Shown here: one piece after another, positions 1-3,960 of the stretch
Layout of the letters: each line of letters opens with the position of its first letter
Numbering within the stretch: position 1 is the stretch's first letter
Assembly (NCBI RefSeq): GCF_011189575.1
Contig: NZ_PUJW01000044.1
Coordinates: 1-12,956 of the forward strand
Reading direction: 5' to 3'
DNA from: Photorhabdus cinerea
GTDB lineage: Bacteria; Pseudomonadota; Gammaproteobacteria; Enterobacterales; Enterobacteriaceae
DNA: 12,956 nucleotides
Notes under the pieces: generated by a model
The model's database searches: none
Seen by the model: the letters and a program-made list of their open reading frames with translations, nothing else
What the model was told of the DNA's origin: nothing
Program-made: the position numbers and the translations under genes

Positions 1-1
1 A

Positions 2-94
2 GATTACATCTGGCGTAATAATCTTAAGTTAGGAGCTGGAAAATACCGTCCGTTACGATCAGTTGATATCAATCTGTACAAAAAACAGGCTTAG
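2..94 (+). CDS. tnpA: Tn3-family transposase TnpA, C-terminal end (partial)
   Basis: The window opens inside an open frame of 30 codons ending in TAG at 92-94. It reads DYIWRNNLKLGAGKYRPLR followed by a short basic tail. A 'GDY.W......G..K.RPLR' ending is, from memory, how Tn3-family transposases finish. The identification is secured by context: the stop codon falls inside a 38-bp Tn3-type terminal inverted repeat, as is usual when tnpA reads outward to the end of its transposon. The catalytic DDE residues would lie outside the window. The element's body therefore extends to the left, and everything right of 127 is the DNA it inserted into. Confidence 0.85.
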   Translation, partial: DYIWRNNLKLGAGKYRPLRSVDINLYKKQA

Positions 95-301
95 CGTAGG
101 ATATTTTCCGTTTTCCAAGCGGACCCCTAGATCGATAAGAGGGTTTTCATCATCGGTATCGATCAGCCGCTCTACTATCTCAAGCGCTTGTTCATAGTCA
201 TCGCGTCTATTGCTTCCGCCCAACAAGGGAATGGCATTTATCAAGGTTTCGGTAGCACTTAACGCTACCTCATAGTTCTCATAATTATTTACAGCCATCA
301 T
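59..301 (-). pseudogene. higA: HigA-type antitoxin, truncated by the Tn3-family insertion
   Basis: The first 58 residues match the N-terminal half of HigA antitoxins of the E. coli HigBA type; the segment DDYEQALEIVERLIDTDDEN lies at residues 34-53, followed by PLIDL. E. coli HigA has DPENPLLDL at the same place. The native frame stops at L58 (128-130). The remaining 22 codons, beginning GVRLENGKYP, are read from the transposon inverted repeat. The C-terminal helix-turn-helix of HigA, which binds DNA, is missing (about 138 residues expected). The start codon overlaps the stop of the upstream higB remnant (ATGATG, 296-301), the normal toxin-first arrangement. It is a dead antitoxin unless the stub keeps its toxin-binding surface. 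Confidence 0.85.
90..127 (-). repeat. Tn3-family 38-bp terminal inverted repeat
   Basis: On the minus strand, from 127 inward, the sequence begins GGGGTCCGCTTGGAAAACGG and ends ACGCTAAG after exactly 38 bases. This is the layout of Tn21/Tn501-class ends: a GGGG start, a GGAAAACGGAAAAT-like core and an ACGCTAAG finish, 38 bp in total. Transposase TnpA binds and cuts here. The outer edge is at 127/128. If insertion was simple, the 5-bp target duplication is TAGAT at 128-132, with its twin at the other transposon end outside the window. Confidence 0.93.
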
Positions 302-441
302 TCTGGATTTCTTCGGTAGTGATCAGTGAGCCGGTCATACTTTTTGTGGGTCACTATGTGTTTTATAAACACGTTCTGAGTTTCAAATTTGATGTACGCA
401 ATGATACGAAGATTGTTACCTCCGATACCAATTAGCTTTCC
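298..441 (-). pseudogene. higB: HigB-type mRNA interferase, 5'-truncated remnant
   Basis: Reading the minus strand from 441 down to the TGA at 298-300 gives about 47 residues including GGNNLRIIAYIKFETQ and VTHKKYD. This matches the C-terminal half of HigB toxins (E. coli: GGNELRVVAMVFFESQ, then MTHKEYD). HigB is a RelE-fold ribosome-dependent mRNA endonuclease of about 104 residues. The frame is closed upstream by TGA at 442-444 with no start codon, so the first half has been lost. The break lies at about 435-445, next to the 3' end of the PIN toxin gene. The stop overlaps the higA start by 4 bases. The piece is too short to fold as a complete toxin. Confidence 0.8.
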
Positions 442-468
442 TCATAAGCAACGGATCAACTGGTAAAA

Positions 469-1044
469 CTAGATAATAAATTTGTAAGCATCAAGGGCTT
501 TGACTGTCATAGGCAATCCTTGTTTTAACAACATACCTAAAAATTCACTTGTGGACATCGGTGGGTTTTTTAGTGCAACACGTTGCTGCCTGACAGCTTC
601 CAGCGTAATGGCGTGGTTTAAATCCAAAAGGTCTGAAATAAATTCGTCTGGGTGAAGTGCTTCAATACCAAATTCATCTAAAATATCGGCCGGAAAGTCT
701 TTCAGATTCATAGTGACTATGACTTCTGCGTTTGCACGTATGGCAGTAGCCAGTATATGGCGATCGTCTTTATCAGGTAGTTTTAGCCCTTCAATCAATG
801 ACTCAAAACCCGTAACATTGGCATCTGGCAATGCTTTATTCATTAGTGCTGTTGTGCGTTCCAATATTTCAGGTGCTATATCAGAGCGTTGTTTCAGTAA
901 ATTTCTTTTCCATTCGTTCTGAATAGTGTCCGACCATTTAGGTTGGTACAAACCAGCCAGACCTAAATGCATCAACAAATCACGTAATCTTGCTGGGTAC
1001 AGGACACATGCATCAAGTACCACAGGATAAGGAGAATGTTTCAT
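469..1044 (-). CDS. PIN-domain toxin (VapC-like ribonuclease)
   Basis: A 191-residue protein with a PIN nuclease fold in residues 1-130. PIN domains are Mg2+-dependent RNases with a cluster of acidic residues, and these are visible: D11 in VVLDACVLYP, E44 in QNEWKRN, D93/D94 in LPDKDDRHILATA, and N113/D116 in TMNLKDFP. Residues 130-191 form a helical extension, making it longer than classical VapC (about 130 residues); this fits the larger PIN_3-type toxins paired with HTH antitoxins. It starts 3 bases after the antitoxin stop, with AAAGG in between, so the two are one operon, antitoxin first. No acidic residue of the core is missing, so it should be active. The RNA target cannot be told from sequence. 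Confidence 0.85.
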   Translation of the reverse strand: MKHSPYPVVLDACVLYPARLRDLLMHLGLAGLYQPKWSDTIQNEWKRNLLKQRSDIAPEILERTTALMNKALPDANVTGFESLIEGLKLPDKDDRHILATAIRANAEVIVTMNLKDFPADILDEFGIEALHPDEFISDLLDLNHAITLEAVRQQRVALKNPPMSTSEFLGMLLKQGLPMTVKALDAYKFII

Positions 1045-1047
1045 CCT

Positions 1048-1512
1048 TTAATAACCTAGTCCAAGTTTTTGTGCCTGATCTGCAAGTTCTTGCATAGCAG
1101 CTAAACTATCAGCATCACGTTTCTTTTTGTATTCCATCAAGTCGGAAAATAACACTCGGCGATGTCTACCCGTTTTATGGTGAGGTAATTGGCCTTCTTC
1201 CAATAATTTCACCATATGAGGGCGGGACACATTCATTATGTTTGCCGCTTCTTGTGTCGTAAGTTCAGCGTGCACTGGTACAATTTGCACGGCATTACCT
1301 GCTGCTAACTCGCCCAGTATGTCCATCAGCATGGTTAATGCTGAGGTAGGTAGTTCAATTTGGTGAAATGTGTCATCTGTACCTTTAATGCTGATTTGTT
1401 GCGTTTCTAATGTGGTGGAAAGAAATGCGGCCAGTTCTCGCTGACTGCGCATCGCGATTTCGATCTCATGCTTTGCCGGAAGGCTCAAGCCGACTAGGGT
1501 TGAATTGCTCAT
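1048..1512 (-). CDS. HTH (excisionase/MerR-like) antitoxin of the PIN toxin
   Basis: A 154-residue protein, starting at the ATG at 1510-1512, which has ATTAGG about 8 bases upstream. An in-frame ATG at 1570-1572 would add 20 residues read through the repeat-rich promoter region and is unlikely. The C-terminal half holds an HTH_17-type DNA-binding domain (LTTQEAANIMNVSRPHMVKL, then GRHRRVLFSDLMEYKKKRD). The N-terminal half has no recognised domain and may neutralise the PIN toxin. Antitoxins of this pair usually repress their own operon, and the dyads just upstream of this gene are candidate sites. The pair looks intact, unlike the neighbouring higBA remnant. Confidence 0.82.
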   Translation of the reverse strand: MSNSTLVGLSLPAKHEIEIAMRSQRELAAFLSTTLETQQISIKGTDDTFHQIELPTSALTMLMDILGELAAGNAVQIVPVHAELTTQEAANIMNVSRPHMVKLLEEGQLPHHKTGRHRRVLFSDLMEYKKKRDADSLAAMQELADQAQKLGLGY

Positions 1513-1521
1513 ATATATACC

Positions 1522-1543
1522 TAATGTGTTAATGTTCACATTA
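1522..1543 (-). promoter_or_regulatory. Candidate operator: 7-bp inverted repeat before the PIN/HTH operon
   Basis: TAATGTG at 1522-1528 and CACATTA at 1537-1543 are perfect inverted copies separated by 8 bases, a half-site spacing suited to a dimeric HTH protein. It lies 10 bases upstream of the antitoxin start codon, where bound protein would block transcription or ribosome access. A nested TTAATG/CATTAA pair is also present. The expected ligand is the antitoxin itself. This is inferred from position and symmetry only. Confidence 0.5.
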
Positions 1544-1551
1544 AGCTTAAT
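1540..1551. promoter_or_regulatory. 12-bp perfect palindrome ATTAAGCTTAAT
   Basis: A perfect self-complementary 12-mer directly abutting and overlapping the TAATGTG/CACATTA dyad. Together the two dyads occupy 1522-1551, the likely core promoter of the PIN/HTH operon. No convincing -35/-10 pair could be chosen here because the segment is uniformly AT-rich. Confidence 0.35.
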
Positions 1552-1581
1552 CGAAATAAACGAAAATCGCAATAAACGAAA
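1550..1581. repeat. Two tandem 16-bp repeats upstream of the PIN/HTH operon
   Basis: ATCGAAATAAACGAAA (1550-1565) is followed immediately by ATCGCAATAAACGAAA (1566-1581), differing at one base. A 16-bp period puts successive copies about one and a half helical turns apart. The copies lie just upstream of the dyads, so they could be additional binding sites for the antitoxin or an activator. Two copies without spacers rule out a CRISPR reading. Confidence 0.6.
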
Positions 1582-1627
1582 TGGATAGGAGTTCCTTCAG
1601 GAAGTTTTTTAATTGGAATTGATCTGT

Positions 1628-1641
1628 ATGTTACGTAACAT
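1628..1641. promoter_or_regulatory. 14-bp perfect palindrome ATGTTACGTAACAT
   Basis: A perfect 14-bp dyad in the gap between the 1728 gene (minus strand) and the PIN/HTH operon. Its GTTAC/GTAAC core recurs in the dyad and the distal half-site around the promoter of the 2361 gene (2645-2662, 2685-2694). It may therefore be a further site for the HTH protein encoded at 1728-2294, but the core is short and chance is possible. Confidence 0.4.
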
Positions 1642-1663
1642 GCGTTTTGTTTCTGATAATGAG

Positions 1664-1688
1664 AAAAAAGGCCATCATTAAGATGACC
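1664..1688 (-). terminator. Rho-independent terminator after the 1728 gene
   Basis: On the minus strand GGTCATC, loop TTAAT, GATGGCC (one G:U pair) is followed by TTTTTT. It begins about 40 bases past the stop codon of the 188-residue HTH gene and separates it from the PIN/HTH operon, so the two units are transcribed independently. Confidence 0.82.
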
Positions 1689-1727
1689 AAAATAGTGAGA
1701 CTTATCATTTTCAAGGCTTTTTGTTCA

Positions 1728-2294
1728 CTATGCGGTGACGGCCTTTAGATTGTTATTGTTTAATGCGTTCATAAATTGAAATACAACATCCATTGAATTC
1801 GTGTTTCGGATGGATAGTGCTGTGTTAATAGAGCCAGTAATACGGGCTTGCTCTACCAACTCATTGTCGATGATCTTGTTTTTGGCGAGCCACTCAGCAA
1901 CATCAGTCCAGGACCATAACGGACGACTACTATCTACACGCAAAAGAGGCGTCGGGAAATCACCTGCTCCTCTGCTTCCCTTACTGTATCGGGATAATGC
2001 CGCTTTGGTAGTGCCAGCCAATTCAGCCGCATCACTTAAGCTGACGACATCACCAATATCGACAGACAGACACATTAACCCTGAAACAGACTCAATGTTA
2101 GTAATAGCGGACAGGACTGCATTGGCGTAACTTTCTCTGTTACGTGTAAAATTAACATATAATGTACCATTGTATGCTGCTGGGTGAGCATCGCTGCATC
2201 CTGCTTCATACAAAGCATCAGATATATCAAACAAATCATCGTCGGTAGTGATTCTCTTTCCGCCTACCACAATATCGAAACTGTATTTTTTCAT
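1728..2294 (-). CDS. HTH DNA-binding protein; candidate regulator or antitoxin of the 2361 gene
   Basis: A 188-residue protein. Residues 1-75 (YSFDIVVGG, then LFDISDALYEAGCSDAHPA and LYVNFTRNRESYANAVLSAI) look like a small alpha/beta domain found in an uncharacterised family of bacterial DNA-binding proteins I recall with an 'EAGC.DA...DF.RE......AV.SAI' signature. Residues 84-137 are an HTH: VVSLSDAAELAGTTKAALSR, then FPTPLLRV and PLWSWTDVAEWLAKN. The tail from about 140 has no recognised domain. ATG at 2292-2294 is preceded 8 bases earlier by AGGAA. It lies downstream of the 2361 gene on the same strand but behind a terminator, so expression depends on read-through. Regulation of the upstream promoter is the obvious proposal; exact function is unknown. 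Confidence 0.7.
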   Translation of the reverse strand: MKKYSFDIVVGGKRITTDDDLFDISDALYEAGCSDAHPAAYNGTLYVNFTRNRESYANAVLSAITNIESVSGLMCLSVDIGDVVSLSDAAELAGTTKAALSRYSKGSRGAGDFPTPLLRVDSSRPLWSWTDVAEWLAKNKIIDNELVEQARITGSINTALSIRNTNSMDVVFQFMNALNNNNLKAVTA

Positions 2295-2302
2295 AAATTA
2301 CT

Positions 2303-2315
2303 TTCCTATAAGGAA
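2303..2315 (-). promoter_or_regulatory. Shine-Dalgarno of the 1728 gene inside a short hairpin
   Basis: On the minus strand TTCCT (2315-2311), loop TAT, AGGAA (2307-2303) can pair perfectly, and AGGAA is the ribosome-binding site 8 bases before the ATG at 2294. With the terminator hairpin just upstream, the leader of this gene has two stem-loops within 60 bases, suggesting that its expression is kept low or conditional. Five base pairs with a three-base loop are only marginally stable. Confidence 0.35.
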
Positions 2316-2331
2316 TGTGTGAGACTTAGAG

Positions 2332-2355
2332 AAAAAGGCCGCCGATTGACGGCCT
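2332..2355 (-). terminator. Rho-independent terminator between the 2361 and 1728 genes
   Basis: On the minus strand AGGCCG (2355-2350), an 8-base loop, CGGCCT (2341-2336) and then TTTTC form a GC-rich stem followed by a U-tract. It starts 6 bases past the stop codon of the 2361 gene and ends about 37 bases before the start of the 1728 gene. It should cut most transcripts between the two co-directional genes, leaving the downstream gene to read-through. Confidence 0.8.
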
Positions 2356-2360
2356 CGGTA

Positions 2361-2576
2361 TTATTTGCATTTATCTACTAATGAGGTAATGTCCTTTGCA
2401 TGGTCTTGGGGGCTATCAGGTGTCCCCCAAACTGATTTTTGGTGGCATTTATCTTCATTACCACAGCGTAAAATCCCCACAGCATGACCTTTCCCTTTAC
2501 GTTTGATGTAGATCCAACCTTGGGTCAAGGCATATGCAATTGCAGCGTTAATTTCTTTGTTTTTGTGATACGCGAT
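2361..2576 (-). CDS. Small HicA-like basic protein (candidate toxin) with a non-standard start
   Basis: The best-supported protein is about 71 residues, starting at codon ATC (2574-2576): AYHKNKEINAAIAYALTQGW, then KRKGKGHAVGILRC, SVWGTPDSPQDHAK and a final DKC. The helix-strand-strand-strand-helix order with a basic 'KGKGHA.G.L.C' turn resembles the small double-stranded-RNA-binding fold of HicA mRNA interferases; the 'GH..G.L.C......S.W.TP....H' pattern is one I recall from uncharacterised enterobacterial proteins. AAAGGAG at 2585-2591 lies 8 bases before the ATC, ideal spacing, but no ATG exists there. TTG at 2580-2582 (spacing 2) or TTG at 2619-2621 (no ribosome-binding site, giving 86 residues) are poor alternatives. 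Toxin role is inferred from fold and pairing with the HTH gene at 1728. Confidence 0.6.
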   Translation of the reverse strand: MAYHKNKEINAAIAYALTQGWIYIKRKGKGHAVGILRCGNEDKCHQKSVWGTPDSPQDHAKDITSLVDKCK

Positions 2577-2584
2577 AAACAACA

Positions 2585-2591
2585 CTCCTTT
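2585..2591 (-). promoter_or_regulatory. Strong Shine-Dalgarno AAAGGAG facing an ATC codon
   Basis: The minus-strand AAAGGAG is the only convincing ribosome-binding site in the leader of the 2361 gene. Eight bases downstream stands ATC followed by GCGTATCAC. One G-to-C change would convert an ancestral ATG to ATC. This decides the start assignment and raises the possibility that the small gene has been silenced at translation. Confidence 0.6.
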
Positions 2592-2622
2592 CAAGTTAAG
2601 TCTCACTTTGTTAAAGAACAAG

Positions 2623-2641
2623 GTTGGCTAAAACAGCCAAC
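2623..2641 (-). other. Perfect 7-bp stem-loop in the 2361-gene leader
   Basis: GTTGGCT (2623-2629), five-base loop, AGCCAAC (2635-2641) is a perfect stem. It lies immediately after the predicted transcription start (about 2646), so it would cap the 5' end of the mRNA. There is no U-tract, so it is not a terminator; mRNA protection or a leader control element are possibilities. Confidence 0.5.
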
Positions 2642-2644
2642 TAA

Positions 2645-2662
2645 CGGTAACAATAGTAACCG
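2645..2662. promoter_or_regulatory. Operator-like dyad CGGTAACAATAGTAACCG overlapping the -10 box
   Basis: An 18-bp imperfect palindrome in which 7 of 9 pairs are complementary; only the A-A pairs at positions 5/14 and 8/11 break symmetry. It covers the -10 hexamer and the predicted transcription start of the minus-strand promoter, the classical site for a repressor. Its outer part recurs as a perfect inverted copy at 2685-2694. The HTH protein of the 1728 gene is the nearest candidate ligand. Confidence 0.55.
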
Positions 2663-2681
2663 AAATATCTTTTTGTGTCAA
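2653..2681 (-). promoter_or_regulatory. Sigma-70 promoter for the 2361 gene
   Basis: On the minus strand a perfect TTGACA (2681-2676) is followed after exactly 17 bases by TACTAT (2658-2653), 4 of 6 matches to TATAAT. Transcription would begin near 2646 and run through the 2361 gene to the terminator at 2332-2355. It is the best promoter in the window and is bracketed by the CGGTAAC dyad and its distal copy. Confidence 0.75.
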
Positions 2682-2684
2682 CTT

Positions 2685-2694
2685 TTGTTACCGT
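2685..2694. promoter_or_regulatory. Distal half-site TTGTTACCGT upstream of the -35 box
   Basis: A perfect 10-bp inverted copy of ACGGTAACAA at 2644-2653. The two copies sit about four helical turns apart (centre to centre 41 bp) and flank the promoter on both sides, an arrangement compatible with cooperative or looping repression. Confidence 0.45.
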
Positions 2695-2699
2695 AATTG

Positions 2700-3022
2700 G
2701 ATTCATAATAATCGCCAAGCATTATCAGCTCCGAAAGAATTTACTGTTCGGATACCATATAAATGGTGAAACTGTAGTTTTTTGTTCAAATCCTCCTTCT
2801 AGTAGTCCAATTTCCATTTCTCCCCTTTAATTTACAAAAGGCTTTTAAAGCAATTAGAAAAGTCAGTCATATCAAGGATAAATTATGTCCTTCACTCGTA
2901 TAATTGACATAACAAGATATAACGAAAATCAAAGCAATTATAAAGATCGCAATATTTTCCTGTTGCTGCGGTATTTTTCTACAACCTTCATCATGGCCAG
3001 ATTTACAACATGAGACGAAACG
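2700..3022. other. AT-rich intergenic region before the phage operon
   Basis: About 320 bases without a credible gene on either strand. It contains a small stem (TCCGAA 2730-2735 with TTCGGA 2747-2752) and a perfect TATAAT hexamer at 2899-2904 on the plus strand, which could serve the operon starting at 3023, although no good -35 lies 16-18 bases before it. A TTGACA directly overlaps its end (2904-2909) but has no suitable -10 at normal spacing. It is also where the left boundary of the phage block must lie; no integrase and no attachment repeat could be recognised. Confidence 0.4.
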
Positions 3023-3649
3023 ATGAGTACTCAGAAGAAGATATTTTGTGTCTCTTTGTTAGGGCGTGAACAGGTTCAAGCTACAGCGGTGTTTGATAAT
3101 GACCTTTTGGTGGTTGTGAAGCTGGAAAAAATCACGGGTCCGTTTGGGATGTGGAAGCAACGGCTAAAAAAGGAGCTGAAGAAAAAGCACGAAGACGGAT
3201 TCCATATGTTAGTTGAAGAACGTGGTGATGATTTCAGTGAATACGCACACAAAATATTGCTGGAAGATGCAGATCCAACCGAACGGCGGGGCTACATGAA
3301 TATCGCCTTTGACCATTATTTTAACCTAATCCGTATAGGCGGAATTTCGGACGGTAACCAACAAGGCTGTTTAGTTCTGAATGAGGGCTTAGAACGCCAT
3401 TGGATCCGTGAACAGATGGTTAACGTGATGCCTGATGACCGTGGGCGGTATTGCTACGAAATCGACCACAGCAAGTTCTCTGGTTATCAGCGAGCCATAT
3501 TATTGTGTGTGCTGTCTGCGTGTGAATTTAACCAAATGAATGAGAGTTATCTCGATTCATTCCTTTCAGGCATTAACGCAGAGGAAGACGAATCCGCCTA
3601 CTCTACGTTCCACAGCGTCATTATTAACAAAGACGTGGCCACACTATGA
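3023..3649 (+). CDS. Phage-block protein of unknown function, first gene of the tail operon
   Basis: A 208-residue acidic protein I do not recognise with confidence. Residues 1-35 look beta-rich (KKIFCVSLLGREQVQATAVF). A short basic region follows (FGMWKQRLKKELKKKHEDGF, 41-60) and then VLVEE-like and SKFSGYQRAILLCVLSACEF segments. There is no signal peptide or membrane segment. The stop overlaps the next start (ATGA at 3646-3649), so it is translationally coupled to the rest of the operon. The ribosome-binding site is weak (GAGACGA). An overlapping ATG at 3010 opens only a short out-of-frame reading frame. By position it could be a regulatory or structural protein of the tail module. Confidence 0.75.
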   Translation: MSTQKKIFCVSLLGREQVQATAVFDNDLLVVVKLEKITGPFGMWKQRLKKELKKKHEDGFHMLVEERGDDFSEYAHKILLEDADPTERRGYMNIAFDHYFNLIRIGGISDGNQQGCLVLNEGLERHWIREQMVNVMPDDRGRYCYEIDHSKFSGYQRAILLCVLSACEFNQMNESYLDSFLSGINAEEDESAYSTFHSVIINKDVATL

Positions 3650-3960
3650 CTCAAATTTCGCGCCTTAGTCCCCTCAATATTCAGGATGAATTGATTCGAG
3701 CACGATTTTATAAGGAATTGCGTGACGGGTTATTTGAATGGGTAGAGTGGGAGGTATCTCTTGATGAAATAAGGATGCCTGAGCTTATTTCTCTGCGTTA
3801 TTACGGAACGACCAGCCTGAAGAAAGTTGTTGCTGTATGTGCCGGGCTTGATGATATGCGAGAAAATCTGGGGGCAGGAAGTTTGATAAAACTCCCAACG
3901 ATTTTGTGGGTGAGAACACGTATTCGTTATTATTGCCAGTTTGAGCAAGAGGGAACATGA
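3646..3960 (+). CDS. Small phage-block protein of unknown function
   Basis: A 104-residue protein with no domain I recognise. The N-terminal half is acidic (DELIRARFYKELRDGLFEWV); the C-terminal half is more basic (ILWVRTRIRYYCQF). It is coupled on both sides by ATGA overlaps (3646-3649 and 3957-3960), which suggests stoichiometric co-production with the flanking genes. The reverse-strand frame across it is a shadow without a ribosome-binding site. Confidence 0.72.
   Translation: MTQISRLSPLNIQDELIRARFYKELRDGLFEWVEWEVSLDEIRMPELISLRYYGTTSLKKVVAVCAGLDDMRENLGAGSLIKLPTILWVRTRIRYYCQFEQEGT

Noticed and set aside
713..922. A 69-codon plus-strand frame within the PIN toxin gene
   Set aside because: Shadow of the PIN gene, which carries all expected acidic residues on the other strand.
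1550..1581. Possible mini CRISPR array
   Set aside because: Only two 16-bp copies directly abutting with no spacers and no cas genes nearby; better explained as promoter-region binding sites.
1590..1617. A plus-strand terminator (TTCC TTCA GGAA followed by GTTTTTT)
   Set aside because: The stem is only 4 bp and no plus-strand gene precedes it.
2785..2812. tRNA 3'-end-like string (GTTCAAATCCTCC ... TCCA), which would suggest a prophage attachment site
   Set aside because: The bases flanking the TTCAAAT loop do not pair (no T-arm stem), no acceptor partner exists upstream, and no second copy was seen at the right end of the phage block.
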